A stretch of 64,000 bases of DNA from Rhynchopus sp. YZ270_cl-10 (taxonomy: Eukaryota > Euglenozoa > Diplonemea > Diplonemida > Diplonemidae). Made by a program: the position numbers and the translations under genes. Location: NCBI GenBank assembly GCA_964035575.1, contig OZ037864.1:310001-374000 (forward strand). The letters run 5' to 3'. The notes below the pieces were generated by a model. It was not told the origin of the DNA and did not search any database. It was given only the letters and a program-made list of their open reading frames with translations. Below are positions 54,504 to 64,000 of this stretch, in pieces (position 1 is the stretch's first letter; each line of letters opens with the position of its first letter).

Positions 54504-54871
54504 TGCCTGGTGGGGGTGGTGGTGGTGTGTGGGGGGAAAGTGGAGATAAGGATGAATGTCGTTCCCACCCGTTGAGATTGCATACTAGTGTTTGGTCTTT
54601 CTCTAACTTCGGCTCTGGCATCTTGGCTGATTTTTTTTTTTTTTTTTTTGTAAGGTTTGTTTCACTGTCAAAATAGAGGGATTCTAAGGTATTGGTTGGA
54701 AGAGAGTCTGAGGAATGCGGGAAGGCGCTTTGGTGGTTACGAGGCGGTTCTGCAAGCACTCTTAACGCTCGAAGACGTCCGCTGCAAGATGGCGAGCCGG
54801 GAAAAGTGCCAGGTACAAGAAGACTGGATGGATGCGATCAACAAACAACGAATAAAGAAGGGGAGGTATTT

Positions 54872-54907
<36 letters not shown>

Positions 54908-54924
54908 GTAAATCCTTTTTTTTG

Positions 54925-55030
54925 TTGTTGTTTCGCAAATCACCTACCGAGGCAGGTTCTGTACACATGTCGCCAGGTATTTGTACCAAGATATTAGTAA
55001 TCCTTCTTTGAGGGGTGCACAGAATAGAGG
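54925..55030 (-). repeat. Family A repeat, truncated
   Basis: Shows GCAAATCACCTACCGAGGC, GGTTCTGTACACATGTCGCC after T runs; diverges after about 80 bp. Confidence 0.6.
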
Positions 55031-55231
55031 GTGTAAGAGGGTAAAGGGATGGGTGAAACGTTGTTGTGCATTTCTGTCTCGACAAACACGTTGGTAGAGT
55101 GCTAAATGCCTCTAGGAAGGCACACTGAAGCGTTCCATAAGAAGAAGAGAACGGCCAAGACTAACAAGGTTTTCTCTAGATCAAAACCAAGGAGAACACC
55201 TGAAAGTGCATACGTTTCGTGAGCAGGCAAG

Positions 55232-55325
55232 AAAGAGAAAGCTGAAAGTGCAAACACCTCACCGTACATCGGAGGACGCAGGCATTCTCCGCGGGTTATC
55301 GAACCCCGGAGTGTTGCACTGTGTT
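55232..55325 (-). repeat. Family B SINE-like repeat, full copy with B-box-like arm
   Basis: GCTGAAAGTGCAAACACCTC, GGACGCAGGCA, then CTCCGCGGGTTATCGAACCC and GGAGTGTTGCAC. The last part is almost identical to 32555-32600. Confidence 0.65.
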
Positions 55326-55396
55326 GGTGTCATTGTGTTTTAGTCGAGAACTCGAAAACGGTCGGACATCATACAAGACGGTCTGCTTTGACAACC

Positions 55397-56443
55397 CTAT
55401 CCCTGTGAGTTGGCACTCACGACGGTGTTGGTACCGTTGTCGAGAAGGGCACCCCCTCCAAAGCAGTTCGACGTGAACACATTGTCGGTGCTGACTGCAG
55501 ACTCGATGCGTGCTGCGGCGAGAATGTTGTTCTGGAGACGGTTCCCTGTCACGATGTTGCCAGTGCAGTACCCAGCATTAGTCTTGAAGTCAATTCCGTA
55601 GTACTGGTTGTCCGTGATGATGTTGCCTGTGATCACATTCTGGGATGTGTCCGAAATGTTGTTCTGGAAGGTGATGCCGCTGGTCAATGCTGTTGCCGTT
55701 CCCACAATCACATTGGACTGGAACATACACTCATGCGACGCATCCACCCCAATCTGTCCTACACCTGACTTGTTCGCAATGAAACGGTTCCCAACCACGA
55801 TGCACCGATCCGAATGGTTGTCCACAGTCAACCCTTCGTACCCGCAGTCCCTGCAGACGTTGTTGGTGATGTTCGTATCAGTTGCTTTGTTCTGGCTGAT
55901 GCCGACCTTCTTGCTGCGCAGAACAGTGCAAGACTCAACAGTGTTGTACGCAGACCCACCCCCCGTCTGTCCGTCAAGGAGAATGCTCGACCCGTCGGTG
56001 TCCTCGGCAGTGATGCGTGAGAAGGTGCAGTTGTTGCTCTCGACCAACACAATGTTCCCCTTCTTCAGGATCAGCCTCGACAGCGTCACATACGAGCAGT
56101 CCTTGAAGTAGAAGCTGCCCTGGTCTTGGGTGGTCTGCTGGATCACTGTGGACCCGTCGCCACGCACCGTGACGTTCGTTTTGCCGATGAAGTTCACAGT
56201 CCCGGTGAACACATACGTCGCCCCAGAGTCGAGCAGCACATCCCCACCAGATGCAGGCAACGCGTCCACCAGGTTCTGCACATCCGTCTGGTCCAACGTC
56301 AGCGGCACCTGCTTATAAACCTTGCGTACATACCGAGCCACCCTGAAGTAGTGAGCAATGAATACAACCACAGCCATGACGGTCACCCCCATAGTGAACC
56401 AGAACGCAAGCATTGGGTCCGGGGACGCAATTTCACTTCCCAT
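55397..56443 (-). CDS. Membrane-anchored parallel beta-helix protein
   Basis: One exon, 348 residues. One hydrophobic segment at about residues 12-33 (FTMGVTVMAVVVFIAHYF) is followed by a basic stretch (RVARYVRKVYK), the pattern of a type II anchor. From about 50 on, the protein is a pectate-lyase-like right-handed beta helix: VDALPASGGDVLLDSGATY as the cap, then about ten turns rich in Asn and Val/Ile (NVTVRGDGSTVI; NITNNVCRD; NRFIANKSG; NVITGNIITDNQYYGIDF). Such PbH1/NosD-type repeats are common in carbohydrate-active or surface proteins; catalytic residues cannot be assigned. Its length and lack of introns would suit either a host gene or an old bacterial acquisition. Confidence 0.85.
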   Translation of the reverse strand: MGSEIASPDPMLAFWFTMGVTVMAVVVFIAHYFRVARYVRKVYKQVPLTLDQTDVQNLVDALPASGGDVLLDSGATYVFTGTVNFIGKTNVTVRGDGSTVIQQTTQDQGSFYFKDCSYVTLSRLILKKGNIVLVESNNCTFSRITAEDTDGSSILLDGQTGGGSAYNTVESCTVLRSKKVGISQNKATDTNITNNVCRDCGYEGLTVDNHSDRCIVVGNRFIANKSGVGQIGVDASHECMFQSNVIVGTATALTSGITFQNNISDTSQNVITGNIITDNQYYGIDFKTNAGYCTGNIVTGNRLQNNILAAARIESAVSTDNVFTSNCFGGGALLDNGTNTVVSANSQG

Positions 56444-56628
56444 TGTCTTTGGTAATTTTTTGGTTTTGTTTTGGTCTTATCTGATGTATTGTATTTTAGT
56501 TCCCAACACCAGGTACAAAAAAACTCCGCTTTCTTTTTGAGATCGACAAAGATGCCCCCAAAAGATGGCTAGGATTCTCTAAACGACACTACCTCGACGA
56601 TACGCAAAAAAAAAAAAAAACAAGGGGA

Positions 56629-58904
56629 ATAGTCAGATTTACCCTACCCTATTTTGAAAAAGTTCAGACTTGCCCGAAAATAAGTTCAGACTTGCCCTAA
56701 AAGTGTTTTTAGGGCAAGTCTGAACTTATTTCGGGCAAGTCTGAACTTATATTTAGGGCAAACACTTTTTTTAGGGCAAGTCTGAACTTTTTTGGGGCAA
56801 GTCTGAACTTATTTTTAGGGCAAGTTGGGGGCTCTTGGGTCACAGAGCCCGGCGGTCGTCGTTTTTGCGTTTCTGTTTAGGGCACCTAAATTATTTTTGG
56901 GTACTGGGTACTGGGTACTGGGTACTGGGTACTGGGTACCCAGAACGAAGGCACCTTGACAGCAGCGAAGGCAAGACAAGGTATGTACCGTGGGGGTAAA
57001 TACGTAACTTTCTGGTGAATATTCAACAAAATAATTGCGCTTTCTTCGCCCAAAGGTGTGGCAGAGCCTACTGACTCTGGGCTGACGACAAAAGGGGACA
57101 TGCCCCCCCCGTTTTTTGTAGTAGAACATTTCACAACGACGTTTCAAAGTATATTATGTATTGCATAATATTATGCTGCTCGGCCCTGAAAGCTGTCGAC
57201 TCGTATTTCCTCCAAAAAGTCTCCAGAACAATATTTTAAACCTCAAGCCAACTTATTTTTTTAAGAAGTCACCTTCTTTAATTTCCCCACCACTCACAAC
57301 TTCACTTTTAAACAGGTATCGCGAGTGCAGCATCGAGAACCAACTGTGCAGAACAAGCGCATATGCGGTGGAAAGGGTGGTGGGAACACTCTGTCAGTCA
57401 CTGCTATAGCCATTTAACCCAGGGAGCATAGCTAGTGCAAGAAATTCGACTTTGGAAACCTTCCGGAAAGTCTGTCCTCTGCTTACGGAGGACGAGGCAC
57501 AAGAAAATATTGCGTTCCCCCAGAAAACCAGTGCACAATTCACACTCCTTGTGGGTGGTCTTGTTGCCTTTTTGTCACAGTAATTTTGGCCCAGGCATGC
57601 TCTTGAAGCATGACAATTTAGTGTGTATGGGGCAGGGTGTTGTTTTGTTCTGAATTCTCTTTGTTATAACATCTAAGTCAATCGCGGGTGGTGGTTTGTG
57701 TAGCGTGAGGCACTCTTTTTAGCAAACTTCCTGCGGCTGCTAAAGTGTTATTTCTTCGGATTTAACAACGTACAGCGTAACATAGTGGTTTAGCCTGGTC
57801 GACACAACCTTTGATAGATACGGGATAACCAACCCCCTTCGACCCCTTGTGGGTTCACTGAACAAGCCCTAGTGGTAGTTAAACGCGATTGACATTTACA
57901 TTACTAGAGATGAAAGAACAAGATAACACTTCTGTACCCGCGCATCAAAATTGTGGAAAACTTTGCACCCCAAACACCCTCAACAACGCCCGCCAAAAGG
58001 CGCCCCTTGTTGCTGGGAGTTGGTTCTCATGTTTGATACCTGCACAGCGGGCATTCCTCTGAGTCCAACGCATGTTTGGCCTGTCTGCGGCGTTGTACTT
58101 CAGGTGCACGAAGACAGGGTCTGGTGGTAAATTTTGCGTAGTGTCGCATTCCCTCATGTGTGGGTCACTCACACTTGGCGGTCATGTGCCACTGCGTGGG
58201 TCTGGGAATTTGGGTACCTGGGTACAGGAAATTTGTTGTGGAAGACATCAACCACCATGCATTGAGGAGGGTAAGACAGTGTTCGCAGTTTCTACCTGAT
58301 AGCATTACAACATTTAACTTCTCCACGGGGGTCTTGGGCCGTTCACTCGGTTATACCTTGACTACCGGAAGATATTCTTGAGGCCTTTTTGGTCTCTAGA
58401 ATATCCGGTCTTCCCGAACGGAGGCACACTTTGTGTGTTACTACGACCTGGCAATTTCCAGCAGTAGGTTAAGTAATCTTTCTTGTAAATTGTTGGATCA
58501 TTATCTCCTCAGTGCATGAATGCCCCACGTGACTGGACACTTTTGTGTTTGTCATGTGGAGCTGTGGTTGCTCTTTCACGACTTTTTTCCTGTTCCTGGG
58601 TACCTGTTCCTGGACCTGGACCTGGGTATCTGGGTACCTGGGTACCCAGATACCCAGATACCCAGATACCCAGATACCCAGGTAGCCAGCCAAAGTGGCC
58701 TGACTTGTTGCCCTAAAATAAGTTCAAACTTACCCTAAAAATAAGTTCAGACTTGCCCCAAAAAAGTTCAGACTTGCCCTAAAAAAAGTGTTTGCCCTAA
58801 AAATAAGTTCAGACTTGCCCTAAAAACACTTTTAGGGCAAGTCTGAACTTTTTCATAGGGCAAGTCTGAACTTTTTCAAAATAGGGTAGGGTAAGTCTGA
58901 CTAT
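56629..58904. mobile_element. 2.28-kb TIR element with AGTTCAGACTTGCCC iterons
   Basis: Inverted ends begin ATAGTCAGA.TTACCCTACC and run about 200 bp on each side. They are built of direct and inverted copies of a 16-bp motif, AAGTTCAGACTTGCCC. The interior also holds a GGGTACT tandem (about 56900-56940) and GGTACCTG/CAGATACC repeats with a hairpin (58600-58690). No transposase or other supported gene is inside. It fills the whole space between the WDR13 stop codon and the beta-helix gene start. Confidence 0.8.
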
Positions 58905-58925
58905 CTCCCAAAAAACAAACAAAGT

Positions 58926-60767
58926 TTATGAATCAGTTGTGGTGGATTCAGATATGTCACTACCCCCTCTCCCACGCCCAGGAGGGGTTCCTGTTGAGGA
59001 GCTGCAGACGTCGTCACAGCCGCTGCCAGACTCCGTCCCGCTCCAGGACGGATCGTACGCAGGGTCTTCACTGACCCCGCTGTGTTGCCGCTTCTTGCGT
59101 TTGCGTGCGGTGTGTGTACGGCACTCCCATATCATGATACACCCCATCTCGTCACCTGAGGTGATGTTCCCTCTTTGGTTAACGGCAACGTTCAGCACTG
59201 TCCCCTGGTGACCCTGCAGCTTCAACACCTGAGGGGGCGCTTCGGATCCAATACTCGCCTGCACAACCCACAGCGACCCATCCTCCGACCCTGTCGTAAA
59301 CAGCAGTCTGTTCCCTGGACAGAACACAGAGCGTAGGATACTGCATCGTTGAGGAATGGGAAGACGCCGCACAACGTGCATCGTGTACGGAGGCATAGAC
59401 GCGGTTTGTATGAGATACAGCACATTGCACATCACATTGGCAAGAAGCAGGTCCTCCCCTTCAGGTGTCCGCCGCAGACACAACGATGTCACCGGGTATT
59501 CCTCCTCCAAATGCACTACCGAGCTTTTCTTTAAATCATGCGTCATAAAGTCATATTGACATGCCACCACTCTACCCCCCGCATCACCTAAATACAACGC
59601 ACGACCGCTAGGACTCCACGCAAGAAACCCTGCAGAGCGCTTCAATTTATGTCTCCGGACCAGCTTTCCTGTTGAAATATTGTAGAATGTTAGGGTATTC
59701 CCTACGGTCCCTACTACGAAGATATTGTTATTCAACGGAGCAAGAGAAATGCAGAGACCGACCGCAGGCTCCGAGACAGACCGGATGCATTCATTTGCGT
59801 CGGGGCGGGAGGAATCGACCCGCCACACCCGAATCGTCTTATCAAGCGACACTGACAACAAACAACTACCCGGTTCCGACCAGACCAAATCCATTACCTT
59901 TGCACTATGCCCCAGCAGAGGAGCGTCCGCTTTCCCTTCACGAACGATGAACACAATACCCGACTCCGTCCCTGCAGCAAGCAAGGACAGAACACCCACA
60001 CAATACTTTAATGCCGTGATCTTCCCTGCGTATGGTCCCATCCCTTCCCTTTCCCCGATGCGGTACAACACACGGCAGTCCAGCGCAAGGTCGATCGTGC
60101 ATTCTGTAGGATGCGGGAAGGGGTTGCTCGGTGCCTTGTCGTCCTCCCGCTCCACATCCCCAAATATGCTTGCCTCCAGGAGCGGGGAGCTGCAGGGCGG
60201 CCTTCCGTTGTTCATAGACGAAACCAAGATGGGTCTGCTCGTCGACGACGCTGCAGTCTCCAGATCCGATTCCAAAGACGACCCGGTCGAATGATCGCTC
60301 TGGCTGTCCAGCTCCATATCCTGTGTGATAGTGCTACACCTTGCCGTGCTCTGCCCTCGAAACGCCAAACCACCTTGCAACATATCCTCACACAAATACC
60401 CCGGCCCCCCAGGGTTGCGACGTACCAAAGGCGAGCCCAGTCGCTGCACCCGATGTGGCATCGGAGAAGGTGGTGTCTGCACAGTGTCGTCATTGGAGCG
60501 GCTTTTGCGGAGAAGCAACGAAGTGGTCTGGGTAGGAAGCTTGGGCGTCAACGTGTGTGGTGGTGGTGTCGGTGCGGCAGGTGGAGGTGAAGGTGACGGG
60601 GAGGAAAAGGAGGAGGAGGAAGGTCCGGTGTCGCGCAGTCTGCGGAGCAGCAGAAGCTGGCGTGCGGTGTCGTAGCCGTTGTAGCCGTCGGTGCATGGAT
60701 GGGGTCGTGTGTCATGTGCCTCCAACAACTTCTCCCGGCACTTCCTATAACTCTCCTTCGGAATCAT
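58926..60767 (-). CDS. WDR13: WD40 protein, WDR13 orthologue
   Basis: One exon, 613 residues from the ATG at 60767. The N-terminus has the conserved YRKCREKLLEA motif, followed by a Pro/Ser-rich linker. The WD40 repeats start near residue 240 and include GHSAKVMDLVWSEP, SVSLDKTIRVW, FYNISTGKLVRRHKL, YLGDAGGRVVACQYD, EYPVTSLCLR, RRLPIPQR, SVFCPGNRLLFTTGSEDGSL and LQGHQGTVLNVAV with MIWEC; the order and several unusual turns match WDR13. WDR13 is a nuclear protein in animals linked to chromatin regulators; its protist function is unknown. The Ser/Thr-rich, basic tail (KRKKRQHSG) may carry a nuclear signal. The stop lies 21 bp from the edge of the 2.28-kb TIR element, leaving almost no original 3' flank. 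Confidence 0.83.
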   Translation of the reverse strand: MIPKESYRKCREKLLEAHDTRPHPCTDGYNGYDTARQLLLLRRLRDTGPSSSSFSSPSPSPPPAAPTPPPHTLTPKLPTQTTSLLLRKSRSNDDTVQTPPSPMPHRVQRLGSPLVRRNPGGPGYLCEDMLQGGLAFRGQSTARCSTITQDMELDSQSDHSTGSSLESDLETAASSTSRPILVSSMNNGRPPCSSPLLEASIFGDVEREDDKAPSNPFPHPTECTIDLALDCRVLYRIGEREGMGPYAGKITALKYCVGVLSLLAAGTESGIVFIVREGKADAPLLGHSAKVMDLVWSEPGSCLLSVSLDKTIRVWRVDSSRPDANECIRSVSEPAVGLCISLAPLNNNIFVVGTVGNTLTFYNISTGKLVRRHKLKRSAGFLAWSPSGRALYLGDAGGRVVACQYDFMTHDLKKSSVVHLEEEYPVTSLCLRRTPEGEDLLLANVMCNVLYLIQTASMPPYTMHVVRRLPIPQRCSILRSVFCPGNRLLFTTGSEDGSLWVVQASIGSEAPPQVLKLQGHQGTVLNVAVNQRGNITSGDEMGCIMIWECRTHTARKRKKRQHSGVSEDPAYDPSWSGTESGSGCDDVCSSSTGTPPGRGRGGSDISESTTTDS

Positions 60768-61065
60768 TTTGCAATAGAGTAAAGTGGTTAAAAGCTGATG
60801 GTAAAAGGTCGTAAGGCTGTGTACTAAAAAGGTCTTGGGAGATCCAACGGATGTCAGAAGAAAAAAAATGTGCACTGAGATGGGTGTGAAGAGGGGAAGA
60901 GGCTAAGTGGTGGTTGAAGGAAAGTTCGTAAAAGAAGAAGAAAAGGGGGCGATTGGGGTTGTGTGTGTGTGTGCTATAGAAATAGGTGTTGTGTGGACGG
61001 TGATCCCTGCTGCGAAGGTGTGTCGTGCATTGTACATTAATTCGCGCGACAGTGTGTATGAATGC

Positions 61066-61120
61066 ACGAATGACTTGTGGTTGCACCGCTGTAAGCCAAC
61101 GGTGAAACCACAAGTCAAGT
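61066..61120. repeat. Strong hairpin
   Basis: GACTTGTGGTTGCACCG is followed after a short loop by CGGTGAAACCACAAGTC, its complement with one mismatch. It may be a minimal foldback element. Confidence 0.65.
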
Positions 61121-61332
61121 CGTTTACGTAAATCTCCGTCGTGCAGACGAGACTGTGTGGTTCCCTTGTCCCTCTCTTTGATCTCACATGAACAGAAGGA
61201 AACATACAAACATTCAGCACCGAAGCCTCCCGGGTCAAACCCGGGGCTCTGGCGTGACTTCACTCGTGGACAACTGGGACAAAAGGAAAGAGAATTTTGT
61301 GGAAGATGGGTGCACCCGACTGTGCTCCATCT

Positions 61333-61392
61333 TTAAAAAAAGAGAAGTTGAAAGTGTGAACGCCTCACCGTTCATCGGCAGACACAGGCACA
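61333..61392 (-). repeat. Family B fragment
   Basis: GAGAAGTTGAAAGTGTGAAC, GCCTCACCGTTCATCGGCAG, ACACAGGCAC, after an A run. Confidence 0.6.
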
Positions 61393-62177
61393 AAAGAGCT
61401 AGGAAGTGCCAACACCAGGTACTGAAGAATACAATCCAACAAAACGTATCTTTCCAAAAAAAGTATACATAACCACGTCAAAAAGCTTAAAGGGCGATAG
61501 CTAGTGGCGGATATGACCCTGATACACTGCATCCGTTTCTTGCGCAAAGGCTTCAAAGGGTTGAGCATTTCTAAGAGACGGGAGATGCATTGTAGTGACG
61601 TTTTTTTGCTCATCTAGTTTAGTGCAGTCATTACAGACGCACCTTCACTATTTTTGCAGTTCTAAAAAATACCGATAAATGTAGTACATCACAATTAATT
61701 AACGCGCCACAAAAAAAGAAAAGTTTATAAGATGAACCTAAGCCTCTCGTACTTAGTCACCTGCCAAAAAAAATGGACCAAATTTCCACAGTACCCAACA
61801 TTTACCCACACAGACAAGAGAATGGTAAAGGGGTTTGAGGTCTTTGCTGTCTTGATGGAAAGAGAGTAGGTGTAGTGCAGGAAGCCACGTACACCACTTG
61901 ACAAGGTATTAAACATGCAGGCACAACAGATGCAGCTGCAGGGACAAAAGCGCGGTGTCGCCTCCCGTCTGGGGGATATGAGAGGTGGGTGTGATCTATA
62001 ATAAACTAAGCGAAGTGTTGTGTGACACCTAGGATGCAGTCACGCAAAAAGGACAAAAAAAGGTCAGTGCGACACATCTCTTCTGGCACTGTCACCTTCA
62101 TCGCAAATCGTGAAAAAATAGAAAACTTTATAAGATGAACCTCTCTGGTCACATTGTTCATAATCGTCACAAACAAC

Positions 62178-62585
62178 TCACTCCAGAAAGCGTGGTGTGT
62201 ACATATAGAGGTCTTCGGAGGCACTGCCCGTAGACACTGTGTAGAAAGCCTTGTGGCAAGGTTCTACGGATCGTGCTCTGGTGGTCCCTCTGTCGGGTGT
62301 GTAGTACGACAAGACTCCTTCCGGTGATGTTGCTTCGTACTCACGTAGGTCGGACAGAGCTGAGGCAGCTGAAATGAGATTGCCGCTGGCTTCGCGTATC
62401 GAAGATATCTCGGCACCCCGTACACACACTCTCTCTGTGGATCCCATAGTGCCACTGTCCTCTGTTTGCCCCCTCCCAAAGCAAACCCACACCACCAACT
62501 CTGCAACAATATAGGCCCCCAGCACAGTTCCCACAGCAAGCGCTGCGCAGAGCGCACTGTGTGCGTACCCCGTCAGATCCGACAT
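62178..62585 (-). CDS. Small single-TM protein, unknown
   Basis: One exon, 135 residues from ATG 62585; ACACAG lies 4 nt upstream and is a good acceptor. One hydrophobic helix at about residues 10-36 (ALCAALAVGTVLGAYIVAEL) is followed by a polar, probably cytosolic tail of about 95 residues, rich in Ser, Thr, Glu and Arg with several Tyr (LSYYTPDRG; LYMYTPRF). No family is recognised. Composition and position in the minus-strand cluster argue for a real gene. Confidence 0.7.
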   Translation of the reverse strand: MSDLTGYAHSALCAALAVGTVLGAYIVAELVVWVCFGRGQTEDSGTMGSTERVCVRGAEISSIREASGNLISAASALSDLREYEATSPEGVLSYYTPDRGTTRARSVEPCHKAFYTVSTGSASEDLYMYTPRFLE

Positions 62586-63740
62586 TATGCTGTGTTTACT
62601 TTGTGTGTACTCTGGAATAAAGAAGGGGGAGTGAATCGTCGAGGACGTTATAGTGGATGAGGAGCGGGGAAGTGTGATAGAAGTGTGCTATGATGTCAGC
62701 GAGGTTAAGTGTGTGTTGTGATCAATCAAGAGGCGTGACGCCCACTCAGCGTGGTGCATGGTCAATAATGACGAATTTCATCATGTTCTGCTGTGTCAGG
62801 AAACGGAGGATATCTCGAGTGGTTTGGGTGTGCGTGGATGCCATGACCGGCAGCGACGCGACCGTAAACCCCCTTTCGACGGGTCTTTGTGCGACAGACA
62901 CTGTGGATGTCTGACGGAGGGGAGGGTGCACTGGGTAATATGTGGAAGAATCAGGTCAAGAAACAAGATGGTGTATTCTGTTTTATGTTCGTTTTCAAAA
63001 ATGCATGAACCGCTGAAAGAAGCGTGCAAAAGGGAACATATTGAAGAACCAACTGGCGCAAGCAGTGTGAGCAAGATAGACAGAACTGTCAGACATCTTG
63101 CCCTCCGCTTCTGCGCGTCTCGTGTGTCTTCTTTGAAGGAAGGGGTAAAGTAGTAACGTATGCAAGGGGAGTGGTGCAAGGGTACGTGGGACATAGAAAG
63201 TCTGTTGCGGCACTGTACAGGAGTCCAGCAGACTGCACAAGCACGTCCACACACATCAAATGTGCGAACCTGACCTGTGCTCTGCAACCTTGCCAGCTCC
63301 TTCTCAAGCGTCTCGCGTCAGAGCAGAAAATAAAAACCAAAAGTTAAAACCAAAGATTTAGTCACTGAAGTGCATGTGCACCCACGGCTCTTTCACACAG
63401 TTGTATATCACATCTCTCAGGATGACAAAGAGGTACTGTGTGGATGCAGGGATGATACACTGGTTCAGTACAAACAGCAAATACAATGATCTTAAATGAG
63501 TTTCTCATCAACCATGTCGAAAAGAAACAATAAAAACTGAAAGATTCATGTGACGAGAGCGTGCACATACATCTGACCAAAAAATAGTTCTTTATGAGAA
63601 CCAAAGTTGAAAAAAAAAGAGGAGCAGAAAATAAAAAAAGCAAACGTTGTAAGATGACACTAAACCTCAAGTGTTTAGCAAGTTAAAAAAACACAAAAAC
63701 AACAACATCATTCGTCTGTCAGAATCACATGCGTCAGCTA
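62586..63740. other. Region without a supported gene
   Basis: Composition is close to coding between about 62680 and 63300 and both strands have frames over 130 codons, but none has a recognisable domain or splice framing. A minus-strand stretch 62917-62749 after a CGTCAG could be a small exon. A family E fragment is at 63643-63685. Confidence 0.35.
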
Positions 63741-64000
63741 TCACAACTTCTCACGCACACATGCGATGGTAGTGCAGCACAACGTCTCAACGTAGCACTT
63801 GTCCTTGTTCGTGGACCTGCAGCGTGCACGCTTCTTCTGCCTGAAGCCCTCCCTGCACACCGGCAGTGCCTCACAGCACGGTGCACTGTCCGACACACAG
63901 CATCCCGAGCAGTCCGCACAGCCTTCCCTCTCATCACCAGCACACACAAAACCTGCATCACACTGGATGTTTGCAATCCCGCCACACATCTTCTCACAGG
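63741..64000 (-). CDS. Cys-rich protein, 3' part of a gene entering from the right
   Basis: The frame is open at the right edge (CEKM before MCGGIANIQC) and ends at 63741, giving at least 86 residues with sixteen cysteines in CC and CxxC groupings (GIANIQCDAGFVC; CADCSGCCVSD; APCCEALPVC; KKRARC; ETLCCTTIAC). The CGGIANIQC..GFVC pattern is typical of secreted, disulfide-rich modules. The upstream part, including any signal peptide, is outside the window, so the family stays open. Confidence 0.65.
   Translation of the reverse strand, partial: CEKMCGGIANIQCDAGFVCAGDEREGCADCSGCCVSDSAPCCEALPVCREGFRQKKRARCRSTNKDKCYVETLCCTTIACVREKL

Larger units (their letters stand above)
60768..62177. other. Intergenic with hairpins and repeat fragments
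   Basis: Includes the 61066-61120 hairpin, a CCCGGGT/ACCCGGG hairpin near 61229-61245, family B at 61333-61392 and family E at 61716-61765 and 62125-62150. No exon is supported. Confidence 0.45.

Noticed and set aside
61220-61250. Possible T arm around CCCGGGTTTGACCCGGG
   Set aside because: No D arm, anticodon arm or acceptor stem at the right spacing; kept only as a hairpin.
62758-63153. Plus-strand 131-codon frame
   Set aside because: Opposite to all host genes, no start context, no recognisable domain.

Overview
The window looks like nuclear DNA of a flagellated protist, most likely a euglenozoan of diplonemid type; this placement is inference. Every host gene I can support (15 complete or nearly complete genes and two cut by the window edges) lies on the minus strand across all 64 kb. 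Several have an AG dinucleotide after a pyrimidine-rich or C/A-rich stretch within about 40 nt of the start codon, as expected for spliced-leader acceptors. Genes also have ordinary short GT-AG introns with a strong GTATGT donor preference. One-directional gene clusters plus cis introns fit diplonemids better than kinetoplastids, which have almost no introns.

Layout along the window: a SAC3/GANP (LENG8/Thp3-like) protein running off the left edge (1-1353); a repeat-rich gap holding a foldback element; an LRR protein with an RIIa/DPY-30-like N-terminus (5744-7350); a small one-TM protein (8272-8634); mitochondrial ribosomal protein uS8m (8884-10184); a large coiled-coil protein (11272-14484); a MazG-like protein with distant 3' exons (16433-19271); then an 18 kb transposon and repeat block (19.3-37.7 kb) with a giant palindrome, several TIR elements and an apparently intact spliced hAT transposon (27921-30635). 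Genes resume with a CAMK-type kinase (37712-38704), RIT1 (40062-41627), a KE4-type ZIP zinc transporter (42095-43428), a 767-aa unknown, a small CIMIP1-like ciliary candidate, a polyglycine protein, a ZZ-finger carboxylic acid reductase (50949-54503), a membrane-anchored beta-helix protein, a 2.3 kb TIR element, a WDR13 orthologue (58926-60767), a small membrane protein and a Cys-rich protein at the right edge.

The genes are a housekeeping mix (mitochondrial translation, tRNA modification, zinc transport, signalling, flagellum, mRNP processing) with no operon-like logic. The distinctive content is the repeat landscape: at least seven families of short SINE-like repeats, all copies I found lying in one orientation relative to the genes, and a recurring design of non-autonomous elements whose inverted ends are built from short tandem motifs. 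The most unusual protein is the carboxylic acid reductase with an N-terminal ZZ zinc finger.
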